Source: Phyllobacterium zundukense
Lineage (GTDB): Bacteria; Pseudomonadota; Alphaproteobacteria; Rhizobiales; Rhizobiaceae
DNA length: 64,000 nucleotides
Assembly (NCBI RefSeq): GCF_002764115.1
Contig: NZ_CP017940.1
Span: 1,896,501-1,960,500, forward strand
Direction: 5' to 3'
How positions within the stretch are numbered: the stretch's first letter is position 1; the number at the start of each line of letters is the position of its first letter. Shown one piece after another: positions 9,464-19,339 of the stretch. Position numbers and translations under genes: made by a program. The notes below the pieces were generated by a model. It searched no databases. It had not been told where the DNA came from and was given only the letters and a program-made list of their open reading frames with translations.

Positions 9464-10453
9464 CTAATTGTCTTCGTCGGCGTCGTTCTCATCGAGCCCC
9501 AGCAAATTCCAGGTCTGCACCATATGCGGCGGCAACGGCGCCGTCACGTCGATGATGCCGCCGGATGGATTCGGGACGCGAATTCTGCGCGCATGCAGAT
9601 GCAGCCGGTTCTGGATGCCACCCGGAAACGACCAGTTCGTGTCCGCTTCGAAATATTTCGGATCGCCAATAATCGGGCAGCCGATATGGGCAGCATGAAC
9701 ACGCAGCTGATGCGTCCGGCCGGTATACGGCTCCATCTCCAGCCAGGTCAGGACCTGTCCGGCAGATTCGATGACCCGATAGTAAGAAACAGCATGATCC
9801 GAATCCGGTTCGCCATGCTGCGCTACGCGCATGCGATCGCCATCGGGGGTCGTTTCCTTGACGAGCCAGGTGGTGATCTTGTCTTCGCGCTTGCGCGGTA
9901 TGCCCTTGACGAGGGCCCAATAGGTCTTCTTCGTCTCGCGTTCGCGGAATGCGGCGGTCAGCGCCTGCGCCGCGCCGCGTGTGCGCGCAACAACGAGAAC
10001 GCCGGACGTATCGCGATCGAGCCGGTGAACGAGCCGCGGCTTTTCACCCTTCTTGTTGCGCCAGGCTTCCAGCATGTCATCGACATGGCGATTGACGCCG
10101 GAACCGCCCTGCACTGCGAGACCTGCCGGCTTGTTGAACACGAAAACCTTCGGGTCCTCGTAGAGCAGCATCTGCGACAGGACATCGCCATCTTCACGGC
10201 CGCGAATGCTTTTGCCCGTCAGATGGCCCTCGGCTTTCGAATCCACCGGCAAAGGAGGAACGCGAACAGTCTGCCCGGCCTGCAGTCTCGTGTCGGACTT
10301 GGCACGCGATCCATCGATCCTGATCTGGCCGGACCGCAGCAATTTCTGCAGGTGCCCGAAACCCAAACCCGGATAATGTACCTTGAACCACCGGTCGAGG
10401 CGCATTTCCGCCTCACCTGTATCGACTGTCTTTTGTTCTACTGCTGCCATCAA
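9464..10453 (-). CDS. rluC: RluA-family 23S rRNA pseudouridine synthase, RluC-like
   Basis: A 329-residue enzyme that isomerises uridines in RNA. An S4 RNA-binding domain spans about residues 17-75 (MRLDRWFKVHYPGL...LLRSGQIRIDG). The catalytic domain follows with NKPAGLAVQGG near 107-117 and HRLDRDTSGVLVVART, where Asp146 is the predicted nucleophile; PYTGRTHQLRVHAAHIGCPIIGD is the second signature. The S4 domain and length point to RluC/RluD rather than RluA; RluC is the more likely, but the specific target bases cannot be read from sequence. It is 33 bases downstream of crcB and 36 upstream of the atp12 gene, probably one operon. Confidence 0.88.
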   Translation of the reverse strand: MMAAVEQKTVDTGEAEMRLDRWFKVHYPGLGFGHLQKLLRSGQIRIDGSRAKSDTRLQAGQTVRVPPLPVDSKAEGHLTGKSIRGREDGDVLSQMLLYEDPKVFVFNKPAGLAVQGGSGVNRHVDDMLEAWRNKKGEKPRLVHRLDRDTSGVLVVARTRGAAQALTAAFRERETKKTYWALVKGIPRKREDKITTWLVKETTPDGDRMRVAQHGEPDSDHAVSYYRVIESAGQVLTWLEMEPYTGRTHQLRVHAAHIGCPIIGDPKYFEADTNWSFPGGIQNRLHLHARRIRVPNPSGGIIDVTAPLPPHMVQTWNLLGLDENDADEDN

Positions 10454-10486
10454 CTCTGCCTTATTGGATCAGAGGAGCGAATAGCA

Positions 10487-10864
10487 CTAACTTGTCAGCC
10501 GTGCGAGCCATAATCCAAAAAACAGCGCGCCAATGCTCAAGATCACGCTCGCAAACACGTAAAGCATGACCGTTGCGAGCTCGCCGCGGTCCCACAGCAC
10601 GGCAACATCCAGGGAAAACGACGAAAAGGTGGTGAAACCGCCCATGATCCCGACCGCAACGAACAGCCTCAGCTCCGGCGAACCGTCGAAGCGGCGCGCC
10701 AGCAGCTCGATGAAGAGCCCCATCAGAAAGCCGCCGACGACATTCACCGTTAGCGTCCCGTAAGGGAAAGCTGTACCGAAAGCTCGAGCCATCAAGACTC
10801 CGACGAGATATCTTGCGACGGAGCCGATCGCCCCACCGGAGGCCACAAGTAATATTGCGTTCAT
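10487..10864 (-). CDS. crcB: fluoride exporter CrcB/Fluc
   Basis: A 125-residue protein with four transmembrane helices (about 3-22, 34-57, 68-88, 96-121). Family motifs are complete: GGAIGSVARY near the N-terminus, GTLTVNVVGGFLMG with the pore Asn, and GGFTTFSSF in helix 3. Fluc proteins form dual-topology dimers that leak fluoride out of the cell. It is first in the crcB-rluC-atp12 group. I looked upstream for a fluoride riboswitch and saw none. Confidence 0.95.
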   Translation of the reverse strand: MNAILLVASGGAIGSVARYLVGVLMARAFGTAFPYGTLTVNVVGGFLMGLFIELLARRFDGSPELRLFVAVGIMGGFTTFSSFSLDVAVLWDRGELATVMLYVFASVILSIGALFFGLWLARLTS

Positions 10865-11064
10865 TTTACATTCAGCTCGGCCAGTTTATTCTGTGAACTC
10901 AATTAGTTGAATCATCACGGGACGTTACGCAGCGTAGAAAAATGTTCCTTGTAGGAACACACAACTACCATGACTCTAGAGCATTGAATATTGCAGTGCA
11001 CAAGAGTCTGATGCAGAGTCAATCTGTAGCGTTGAGTAACAGCCCAAGCAAGCGGAGTGGCGAA

Positions 11065-12837
11065 GTGTCATTGTTAAACATCTATTGGAAATCGCTCCAA
11101 TATCTCGGCGCTGAAAAGCGCGCGACCGTGTTTATCTGCGTGGTCAACATCGCCTTGGCTCTGACGATGCTGTTTGAGCCGTTGCTTATGGGTCTCGTCA
11201 TCCAGGCGATTGCCGACAAGGCAGACATATGGGTTCCCCTTACTCAACTGGCTGCAGTTGGCTTGTTCCACATCGGCGCAAATGTCCTCGTTGCGAGGGA
11301 GGCTGACCGCCTTGCGCACCGGCGCAAACTTGCCGTACTCACCGAGTCTTACAATCGTGTGATCAGCATGCCGCTTTCGTGGCACCACCAGCGTGGCACA
11401 TCCAACGCGATGCATACGCTTTTGCGTGCCATTGAAACCTTGTTCGGCCTGTGGCTCGAATTCATGCGCACTCACCTTGCGACGACAGTGGCGCTCGTCG
11501 GTCTTATTCCCATGGCTGTGGCGCAGGACTGGCGTCTGGCTTCCGTATTGGCAATTCTGGGTGTCGTTTACGTCCTCGTGAGCCGCTTTGTGACAGCGAA
11601 GACCAAGGACGGTCAGGCGCAGGTCGAGCGCCATCACATCACGGCCTTCAGCCATGTTACAGACTCGATGGGCAATATCTCTGTCTTGCAGAGCTATAAT
11701 CGTATCGATGAAGAAACACGCGCCCTGCAGTCCTACACGAAACAGCTGCTTGCCGCGCAATACCCTGTATTGAACTGGTGGGCCTTGGCCGCCGGCATCA
11801 ATCGCATGGCATCTACAATATCCATCCTCGTGGTTCTGGCCCTCGGCGCCCATTTCGTCATACGAGGTGAAATGCTGGTCGGGCAGGTTGTGTCGTTCAT
11901 CGGCTTTGCCGGTCTGCTCATCGGTCGTCTTGATCAGCTCAGCGCCTTCGTGAACCAGATTTTCGCGGCCCGCGCAAAGCTTGAGGATTTCTTCGATATG
12001 GAAGCCTCTGCGGCTTATGCGGTAGAACCGAAGTCGGTTCACGATATCGACAATGTTAGCGGTGATGTCGAATTCGAGAATGTTTCGTTCGAGTTCGCTA
12101 ATTCGGCACAGGGACTGAAGAATGTTTCGTTCAAGGCCAAGGCTGGCCAGACGGTTGCGATCGTTGGGCCTACCGGCGCCGGCAAGACGACGCTGATCAA
12201 CCTGTTGCAGCGTGTCTATGATCCGAAGGAAGGCCGTATTCTGGTCGATGATATCGATACGCGTACGATCAGCCGCCGTTCGTTGCGCAATGCCATCGCT
12301 ACTGTTTTCCAGGACGCCGGCATGTTCAACCGTTCGATCGAGGACAACATCCGCATTGGCCGCCCGAAAGCCAGTGCCGAGGACGTGCTTGCGGCTGCTG
12401 AAGCTGCCGACGCGAGCGACTTCATCCTCGCGAAGTCCGGCGGCTATGGCACGGTTGTTGGCGAGCGCGGTTCGCAGCTTTCTGGTGGCGAGCGCCAGCG
12501 TGTGGCTATCGCCCGTGCCATCCTCAAGGATGCACCGATCCTCGTGCTCGATGAGGCAACGAGTGCGCTCGACGTTGAAACCGAAGCACGCGTCAAGGTT
12601 GCTGTCGACAAGCTGTGCCAGAACCGCACGACCTTCATCATCGCTCACCGTCTTTCCACGGTCCGCGATGCCGACATCGTGCTCTTCATGGATCAGGGTG
12701 AAGTTATCGAGTCCGGCAGCTTCGATGAGCTGGCGCGCCAGAATGGCCGCTTCACGTCGCTGCTTAAGGCAGGCGGCCTGAAGCTCGACGACGATACGGC
12801 AAATGTGACGCCCTTCCCCAAGCCGGCAGCCGCTTAA
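11065..12837 (+). CDS. ndvA: cyclic beta-1,2-glucan ABC exporter NdvA
   Basis: A half-size ABC exporter fused to its ATPase that moves cyclic beta-1,2-glucan to the periplasm. I place the start at the GTG at 11065 (590 residues): it has GGAG 7 bases upstream and gives SLLNIYWKSLQYL, the family opening; the frame is open back to an ATG at 10942, but those 41 residues are not family-like. The membrane domain has six helices in residues ~15-300; the nucleotide-binding domain has Walker A GPTGAGKT (368-375), signature LSGGERQ (472-478) and Walker B ILVLDEAT (492-499). NdvA supports osmoadaptation, motility and host infection in Rhizobium and Brucella. A bidirectional terminator follows. Confidence 0.93.
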   Translation: MSLLNIYWKSLQYLGAEKRATVFICVVNIALALTMLFEPLLMGLVIQAIADKADIWVPLTQLAAVGLFHIGANVLVAREADRLAHRRKLAVLTESYNRVISMPLSWHHQRGTSNAMHTLLRAIETLFGLWLEFMRTHLATTVALVGLIPMAVAQDWRLASVLAILGVVYVLVSRFVTAKTKDGQAQVERHHITAFSHVTDSMGNISVLQSYNRIDEETRALQSYTKQLLAAQYPVLNWWALAAGINRMASTISILVVLALGAHFVIRGEMLVGQVVSFIGFAGLLIGRLDQLSAFVNQIFAARAKLEDFFDMEASAAYAVEPKSVHDIDNVSGDVEFENVSFEFANSAQGLKNVSFKAKAGQTVAIVGPTGAGKTTLINLLQRVYDPKEGRILVDDIDTRTISRRSLRNAIATVFQDAGMFNRSIEDNIRIGRPKASAEDVLAAAEAADASDFILAKSGGYGTVVGERGSQLSGGERQRVAIARAILKDAPILVLDEATSALDVETEARVKVAVDKLCQNRTTFIIAHRLSTVRDADIVLFMDQGEVIESGSFDELARQNGRFTSLLKAGGLKLDDDTANVTPFPKPAAA

Positions 12838-12860
12838 CCGGCAAACCTCTCCACCAAAAC

Positions 12861-12886
12861 AAAAGGCCGCTTTTCAGCGGCCTTTT
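12861..12886. terminator. bidirectional terminator between ndvA and rarA
   Basis: AAAAGGCCGC and GCGGCCTTTT pair perfectly around TTTTCA. It closes ndvA and, from the other side, the degP-like/rarA group ending at 12888, whose stop codon abuts the hairpin. Confidence 0.85.
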
Positions 12887-12887
12887 A

Positions 12888-14201
12888 TTATTCTTCCCCG
12901 CGTTCCTTGCGAAGCTTGTTCCAGTAGTCGATGCGCTTGCGTATCTCGCGCTCGAACCCACGTTCCGGCGGATCATAGAAGGTCTGCCGTCCAAGCGCGT
13001 CCGGAAAGTAGTTCTGGCCCGAGAAGGCGTCGGGTTCGTCATGGTCATAGGCGTAGCCCTTGCCGTAGCCCTCGCCCTTCATCAGCTTTGTCGGCGCATT
13101 GAGAATGTGCTTCGGCGGAACGAGCGAGCCGTTTTCCTTCGCCGTGCGCATGGCTGCCTTGTAGGCTGTGTAGACGGCATTGGATTTCGGCGCGGTCGCG
13201 AGATAGACGCAAGCCTGCGCCAGTGCCAACTCGCCCTCGGGCGAACCCTGATAATCATAGGCATCCTTGGCTGCATTGCAGATCACAAGCGCCTGCGGAT
13301 CGGCAAGGCCGATATCCTCGCTTGCCATGCGGACGAGCCGCCTGCCGAGATAGAGCGGGTCTTCACCCGCATCGAACATCCGGCAAAGGTAATAGAGTGC
13401 TGCGTCGGGATCAGAGCCCCGCACAGACTTGTGCAGCGCCGAGATCAGATTGTAATGGCCATCCTGGCTCTTGTCATAGACAGGTGCACGCCGTTGCACG
13501 ATCTGTTGTACACGTTCGGCGTCGAACACCTCGCCGTCGCGCGCCGCACGCCACACCTCCTCGGCAAGCGTCAGGATCGCCCGTCCGTCGCCGTCAGCCA
13601 TGCGCACGAGGCTTGCACGCGCTTCCTCGGTCAATGGCAGGGTTTTGCCCTCATGGCTCTCGGCGCGCTCCAGCAGAGCGGCCAGGCTTGCTTCATCGTG
13701 GGGATGGAACACCAATACCCGAGCACGCGACAAAAGAGCGGCATTGAGCTCGAATGAGGGATTTTCAGTCGTCGCGCCGACGAGCACGATCGTGCCATCC
13801 TCCATCACCGGCAGGAACGAATCTTGCTGAGCCCGGTTGAAGCGATGGATTTCGTCGACGAACAACAAGGTCTGGCGGCCAGACATTTTGCGTGCCCGTG
13901 CCATGTCAAAGACCTTCTTGAGATCAGCGACACCGGAGAAGATTGCGGAGATTTGCTCGAACGCCAGATTGGTCTCGTTGGCGAGTAGCCGCGCCACGGT
14001 TGTCTTGCCTGTCCCTGGCGGCCCCCAGAAGATCATCGAGCCGAGCGAGCCGGAGCCGATCATGCGCGTCAATGCGCCTTCGGGACCGGTCAGATGCGAC
14101 TGTCCGGTCACTTCCTTCAACGATTTTGGCCGCAGCCGATCCGCAAGCGGCCGGCTTCTGTCCGATGCCGGATCCTCATGGACTGAAAACAGATCCGCCA
14201 T
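12888..14201 (-). CDS. rarA: replication-associated recombination protein A (RarA/MgsA)
   Basis: A 437-residue AAA+ ATPase related to clamp loaders and RuvB, acting at stalled forks with SSB and RecA. It opens with PLADRLRPKSLKEVTGQSHLTG, then Walker A GPPGTGKTT, Walker B FVDEIHRFN, sensor 1 VGATTENPSF, and the C-terminal tetramerisation domain with LISALHKSVRGSDPDAALYYL and APKSNAVYTAYKAA. The C-terminal PDAFSGQNYFPDALGRQTFYDP is also typical. It follows the DegP-like gene by 18 bases, so they are probably cotranscribed. Confidence 0.96.
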   Translation of the reverse strand: MADLFSVHEDPASDRSRPLADRLRPKSLKEVTGQSHLTGPEGALTRMIGSGSLGSMIFWGPPGTGKTTVARLLANETNLAFEQISAIFSGVADLKKVFDMARARKMSGRQTLLFVDEIHRFNRAQQDSFLPVMEDGTIVLVGATTENPSFELNAALLSRARVLVFHPHDEASLAALLERAESHEGKTLPLTEEARASLVRMADGDGRAILTLAEEVWRAARDGEVFDAERVQQIVQRRAPVYDKSQDGHYNLISALHKSVRGSDPDAALYYLCRMFDAGEDPLYLGRRLVRMASEDIGLADPQALVICNAAKDAYDYQGSPEGELALAQACVYLATAPKSNAVYTAYKAAMRTAKENGSLVPPKHILNAPTKLMKGEGYGKGYAYDHDEPDAFSGQNYFPDALGRQTFYDPPERGFEREIRKRIDYWNKLRKERGEE

Positions 14202-14219
14202 ATCGTTTATTTGCCTCGT

Positions 14220-15647
14220 CTAACGAATTACCTGCCGGATTATGGCACCGCCGCGTTCGAAATCGAAGCGCCAAAGTACCGGCTTGGCAGACATTGCCTT
14301 GGTCAGGTCGGCCATGGTTTCAATTTCGGCGCCGTTTACTCCACGCACAATGTCACCGGGTTGCAGGCCAATCCTCGCGGCAGGCGTGTTCGGGAAGACC
14401 TTGTCCACTGCAACGCCCTCTGTTTCGGATGGCAGGCGCAGACGCGCCGCGCTGCTCGGCGTGAGCTTTAGCACATGCGCGCCGGATAGGGGATTTCTTC
14501 CCTGAATGAGCATCTGGTTGTCCAGGGAGTCTGGACCTGGCTTCTCCAGCACAACCGTAATGGTCTTTTCCTTCGACCGGCTGAGCACTTCCAGCTTCAC
14601 GGTCTTGCCGATCCCTGCCGTGCTCAGGCGATATCCGAGCCCGTCCGGATTTTCGATCCGCATCTCATCCACCGAAAGCACCACATCGCCGACGAGCAAC
14701 CCGCCTTTTTCCGCCGGACCACCCTTGGTGATATTTGTCACCAGAGCGCCATAGGGTTGCTTCATGCCCAGTCCTTCAGCCACATCCGGCGTCACATTCT
14801 GGAAGCTCGCGCCAATATAGGGCCGCTCGAACGTTTCGCCGCCGCCTTTTGCCGTTTCAACAACCGCCCGTACCATATTGGAGGGAATGGCAAATCCGAT
14901 GCCGATCGATCCGCCAGAACGCGAAAAGATTGCGGTATTGATGCCGATGAGCTTGCCGCTCATGTCGATCAGCGCGCCGCCCGAATTACCCGGGTTGATC
15001 GCCGCGTCCGTCTGGATGAAGAAATCGAAATCGGAAATGCCGACGCGCGTGCGCGCCTGTGCCGAAACAATACCGCTCGTCACGGTCTGGCCGACGCCGA
15101 AGGGATTGCCGATGGCGAGCACGAGATCACCCACTTCGACCTTGTCGGAATCTGCTAAGGGCAAGGCGGGAAGTGGCTCACCGGCGTCGATCTTCAGGAT
15201 GGCGAGGTCGGTCGATTCGTCCTTGAGCAGAACTTTCGATTCAAACTCCCGCCCATCGGAAAGGGCCACCTTCACCGTGTCAGCATCGCGGATGACGTGA
15301 TTGTTCGTCACGATAATGCCTGATGGATCGGCGATTACGCCGGAACCAAGCGAAGATTGCACGCGCGGCGGTCCATTGAACTGCTGCCCACCGAAGAATT
15401 GCTCGAAGAACGGGTCTCCGGCAAAGGGCGAACGCGTCTTCACTGCATGAGCCGCATAGACATTGACCACTGCGCCAGCCGTCTGCTTCACCAGTGGCGC
15501 AAAGGAAAGCTGCAATTCACTGCGTGTAGCGGGCAGCTGTTTGGTCGTATCGATTGCCGTTTGCGCATGAAGCGGTGTCACCATGCCGGAAAGAACAGCG
15601 GTGCATAGGAAAAGTGCCCGCGCCGATGGTGCGACCTTGAAACTCAT
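14220..15647 (-). CDS. DegP/DegQ (Do) family periplasmic serine protease
   Basis: I start this at the ATG at 15647 (475 residues): GGGAG lies 6 bases upstream and the product begins with a signal peptide ending near TPLHAQ; an in-frame ATG 21 bases earlier is less likely. The trypsin-like domain shows the triad in TNNHVIRDAD (His), ESTDLAILKID (Asp) and NPGNSGGALID (Ser). Two PDZ domains follow (about 260-350 and 380-470), containing PYGALVTNITKGGPAEKGGL and PNTPAARIGLQPGDIV. These enzymes degrade or refold misfolded envelope proteins. The length fits DegP/DegQ; which of them cannot be said. rarA follows after 18 bases. Confidence 0.93.
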   Translation of the reverse strand: MSFKVAPSARALFLCTAVLSGMVTPLHAQTAIDTTKQLPATRSELQLSFAPLVKQTAGAVVNVYAAHAVKTRSPFAGDPFFEQFFGGQQFNGPPRVQSSLGSGVIADPSGIIVTNNHVIRDADTVKVALSDGREFESKVLLKDESTDLAILKIDAGEPLPALPLADSDKVEVGDLVLAIGNPFGVGQTVTSGIVSAQARTRVGISDFDFFIQTDAAINPGNSGGALIDMSGKLIGINTAIFSRSGGSIGIGFAIPSNMVRAVVETAKGGGETFERPYIGASFQNVTPDVAEGLGMKQPYGALVTNITKGGPAEKGGLLVGDVVLSVDEMRIENPDGLGYRLSTAGIGKTVKLEVLSRSKEKTITVVLEKPGPDSLDNQMLIQGRNPLSGAHVLKLTPSSAARLRLPSETEGVAVDKVFPNTPAARIGLQPGDIVRGVNGAEIETMADLTKAMSAKPVLWRFDFERGGAIIRQVIR

Positions 15648-15852
15648 ATCAATCTCCCGAACATACATGAATCAGTCAAACTGTCTCGACCAATGTGGTG
15701 ATTTCCAAGGGAGATACCAGCCAAGAAACAAAGCAAATTTGAGACATATGATTACAGGGGGTTTCGAACTTCTTGGATCGTTTAATTTGGTATAGGAATA
15801 TGGCGAAGTGGACAGCGCAACAATAATAGCTGGAAGCCAAGGCTGAAGCAGA

Positions 15853-16665
15853 ATGATAAAGGGCCAGTTCAAAATCTTCCCTTGCGAGGTCGTCGGCATT
15901 GAAGTGGTCGAGGCCGCGACACGCCATTCCTTTCCACGACATACGCATGAACAGTACGGCATCGGCGTCATTCACCAGGGCGCGCAGAAATCCCACAGCG
16001 GCCGCGGCATGGTGGAAGCAGGTCCCGGCAATGTCATTACCGTCAATCCCGGCGAAGTGCATGACGGCATGCCGATAGGCGATGCCGGGCGCTCCTGGCG
16101 TATGCTCTATTTCGCTCCCGCGATTATCGGTGAAGCCGCCGGCGATATGAATGAGGGTGTGCAGAAGACCTGCGAGTTCTCGCAGCCTGTGATGGAGGAT
16201 GCCAAGACAGCAACGCTGTTCCAGCAGCTCTTCTCCACCATGACAACGACCAGCAACACGTCATCCCAACTCCATCGCGAGGAGCTTCTTTTGAGACTGC
16301 TAGAAGGCATCGTGCGTGAGCGAAGCGATCACGATGACTTGTATACTCCACCCCTGCCAATCCGCACGGCAATGGATCTGATCGACGATGAACCGGCCGC
16401 TTTAATCACGCTTGCCGATCTTGCCAGGGAAAGCGGCCTGAGCCGGTTCCAGGTTTTGCGCGGCTTTGTCAGGGCTACGGGTTTCACGCCGCACGCCTAT
16501 CTCATGCAGCGCCGCATTGATCTCGCTCGCCGCCTCATCGCCCGTGGATCGGGACTGGCCGATACCGCCGCCGTCAGCGGTTTCGCCGATCAAAGCCACA
16601 TGACGCGCCTGTTTGTTCGCACATACGGCGTCTCGCCCGGTGCCTACGCCGCCGCATTCGCCTGA
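15853..16665 (+). CDS. AraC-family transcriptional regulator
   Basis: A complete 270-residue regulator: AraC-type cupin sensor domain at about 1-160 (PRHTHEQYGIGVIHQGAQ, PGNVITVNPGEVHDG) and two HTH motifs at about 180-268 (LADLARESGLSRFQVLRGF; DTAAVSGFADQSHMTRLF). It resembles the truncated regulator at 1-762. It is followed 90 bases later, same strand, by a LysE-family exporter, so it may sense an amino acid or related compound and control that exporter; this is inference from position. It diverges from the DegP-like gene across ~205 bases. Confidence 0.92.
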   Translation: MIKGQFKIFPCEVVGIEVVEAATRHSFPRHTHEQYGIGVIHQGAQKSHSGRGMVEAGPGNVITVNPGEVHDGMPIGDAGRSWRMLYFAPAIIGEAAGDMNEGVQKTCEFSQPVMEDAKTATLFQQLFSTMTTTSNTSSQLHREELLLRLLEGIVRERSDHDDLYTPPLPIRTAMDLIDDEPAALITLADLARESGLSRFQVLRGFVRATGFTPHAYLMQRRIDLARRLIARGSGLADTAAVSGFADQSHMTRLFVRTYGVSPGAYAAAFA

Positions 16666-16755
16666 TTTTCCGCGTCAGCTGCAATCCTGTTCAAGACGAA
16701 CAGCTCCGTATCGGTTTCATTCATGTCTACTGAAACCTGCCAAGGAGAGTTTGCT

Positions 16756-17367
16756 GTGGGCATCGAATTCCTGATCACCTCATTCATTATCGTCGTCTCG
16801 CCGGGCACCGGTGTCGTCTACACACTGGCGACGGGCCTCTCGCGGGGCGCAAAGGCGAGCGTCGCAGCAGCATACGGTTGCACCATCGGAATCATTCCGC
16901 ACATGGCTGCCGCTATCGGAGGATTGGCGGCTATCCTGCACACGAGCGCCCTCGCCTTCCAGACCTTCAAATATGTGGGTGTCGCCTATCTCCTCTATAT
17001 GGCCTGGAACGCTCTGCGCGAGAAAGGTTCACTCAATGTCGAAAATGAGACCGGCGAACGGTCCACCGCTCAGGTTACGATCACGGCGATCCTGATCAAT
17101 ATCCTCAACCCGAAACTGTCGATTTTCTTTCTGGCGTTTCTGCCGCAGTTCGTCAGCGTCACGGAGCCTCACCCGCTCGTCCGCATGCTTGGCTTGAGCG
17201 CAGTCTTCATGCTGATGACCGTTGTTGTCTTCGTTGGCTATGGTCTCTTTGCCGCCTCTGTCCGCGATCAGGTCATCTCGCGGCCGGGGGTATTGACGTG
17301 GATGCGCCGGACATTTGCCGGTGCATTTGTGGCGCTGGGAGTCAAACTGGCGCTGGCGGATCGGTAA
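16756..17367 (+). CDS. LysE/RhtB-family amino-acid exporter
   Basis: A 203-residue membrane protein with about six hydrophobic helices. I choose the GTG at 16756 because AGGAGAG lies 6 bases upstream and the protein then begins MGIEFLITSFIIVVSPGTG, the family pattern; the in-frame ATG at 16723 would add 11 hydrophilic residues. Motifs: SPGTGVVYTLATGLSRG after helix 1, KYVGVAYLLYMAWNALRE, and ILNPKLSIFFLAFLPQF. The family exports lysine, homoserine, threonine or similar compounds; the substrate here is unknown. It follows an AraC-type regulator and is convergent with a VapC toxin 7 bases away. Confidence 0.88.
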   Translation: MGIEFLITSFIIVVSPGTGVVYTLATGLSRGAKASVAAAYGCTIGIIPHMAAAIGGLAAILHTSALAFQTFKYVGVAYLLYMAWNALREKGSLNVENETGERSTAQVTITAILINILNPKLSIFFLAFLPQFVSVTEPHPLVRMLGLSAVFMLMTVVVFVGYGLFAASVRDQVISRPGVLTWMRRTFAGAFVALGVKLALADR

Positions 17368-17374
17368 GGCAGCC

Positions 17375-17797
17375 TCAAAGCAGTCTGGTCCTTGCACCCA
17401 TAGCTTTTCCGCCTTCGGCCAGCTTTTTATCGAGAGTGCAGAGTGTAGCGTTGTGATCAATAGCGACAGCCAGATGCAAGGCGTCACCCGCTCTTATACC
17501 AAGCGCATATTGATCGGCCAGTTGCGCGGCTGAGTGAAAATGCGTGCCAGTAATTTGAAGAATCTTCACAGAACTTCTTGTCATATGGGCGAATAAAACA
17601 AGGGCGCTATTACGGTGAAATATCTCGATCTGTTTTGTTCTCAACTTTGCAGACAGTGCTGAAGAGAATTCGGCGATGGTCCATTCACTTGTCGTTAGCT
17701 CTTCAATATTTTGAGCAGCCCGCCAGTCTTGCATGCGATAGCTGCCCGCCTCGGTAGTAAACGCTGTAACAAAAACGGAAGTGTCTACATAAAGCAT
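17375..17797 (-). CDS. PIN-domain ribonuclease toxin, VapC family
   Basis: A 140-residue PIN-domain protein. All four acidic metal ligands expected for activity are visible: Asp5 (MLYVDTSV), Glu43 (WTIAEFSSAL), Asp105 (RAGDALHLA) and Asp123 (CTLDKKL). VapC toxins cleave tRNA or rRNA when freed from antitoxin. The ATG at 17797 directly abuts the antitoxin stop codon, a classic toxin-antitoxin layout giving translational coupling. Frame intact, so probably functional. Target RNA unknown. Confidence 0.88.
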   Translation of the reverse strand: MLYVDTSVFVTAFTTEAGSYRMQDWRAAQNIEELTTSEWTIAEFSSALSAKLRTKQIEIFHRNSALVLFAHMTRSSVKILQITGTHFHSAAQLADQYALGIRAGDALHLAVAIDHNATLCTLDKKLAEGGKAMGARTRLL

Positions 17798-18656
<859 letters not shown>

Positions 18657-18785
18657 CGAACCCTCCCTGGGAACAGGAATCCCACGGACAGGTTGAAGAG
18701 GCGATCTGAACGATTCAAGTACGTTACAGTTACACCGGCCAATTTGGAGGCTGAATTCTCGAGAAGCGCCGGCAAATCAAGAAAC

Positions 18786-18810
18786 ACAAAAAGGGGGCGC
18801 GAGCCCCCTT
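18786..18810 (-). terminator. terminator of the ribosomal protein operon
   Basis: On the minus strand, AAGGGGGC and GCCCCCTT pair around TCGC and are followed by a T-tract. It lies 28 bases after the rplQ stop and closes the long block that begins at rpsL. Confidence 0.88.
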
Positions 18811-18838
18811 CTCAATTCTCATAGTGTCGAAGCGTTGA

Positions 18839-19267
18839 TTACGCTGCTTCGGCTTCGTTAGCCTGTTCAGCAGCAACGCGGGCCAGATCCTTGGAACCCT
18901 TGGCGCTGGTATCGCGATCGACGAATTCGACAACTGCGAGCGGTGCATTGTCACCGGTGCGGAAGCCTGCCTTCATGATGCGGATATAGCCGCCGTTGCG
19001 CTGGCCATAGCGCGGAGCGAGCGTGTCGAACAGCTTGGCTACGAGCTTTGCATCGCGGATTGCCGAAATGGCCTGACGACGAGCGTGCAGATCACCGCGC
19101 TTGCCGAGCGTGACAAGCTTTTCAACGATGGGACGAATTTCCTTGGCCTTGGGCAGCGTTGTTACGATCTGCTCATGCTCGATCAAAGATGCAGCCATAT
19201 TGGCAAACATCGCCTTACGATGGCTGGCAGTCCGGTTAAGCTTGCGGCCTGAATTACCGTGGCGCAT
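18839..19267 (-). CDS. rplQ: 50S ribosomal protein L17
   Basis: A 142-residue L17, opening [20 protein letters not shown] with the conserved basic N-terminus that packs on 23S rRNA near the exit tunnel; [17 protein letters not shown] and [10 protein letters not shown] are the core of the domain. Alphaproteobacterial L17 carries an extra Ala/Glu-rich tail, as here ([11 protein letters not shown]). It is the last gene of the alpha operon, 72 bases after rpoA, and is followed by a strong terminator. Confidence 0.98.
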   Translation of the reverse strand: MRHGNSGRKLNRTASHRKAMFANMAASLIEHEQIVTTLPKAKEIRPIVEKLVTLGKRGDLHARRQAISAIRDAKLVAKLFDTLAPRYGQRNGGYIRIMKAGFRTGDNAPLAVVEFVDRDTSAKGSKDLARVAAEQANEAEAA

Positions 19268-19339
19268 GAGCCTTCTCCTTCAGTTTCTCTTTTTCGGGCT
19301 CACGGCCCGGGCTTTGTTGTCGGGCAAAAGCCCGGGTTC

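Noticed and set aside
10865..10941. Fluoride riboswitch before crcB
   Set aside because: I looked for the conserved fold upstream of crcB and saw nothing like it.
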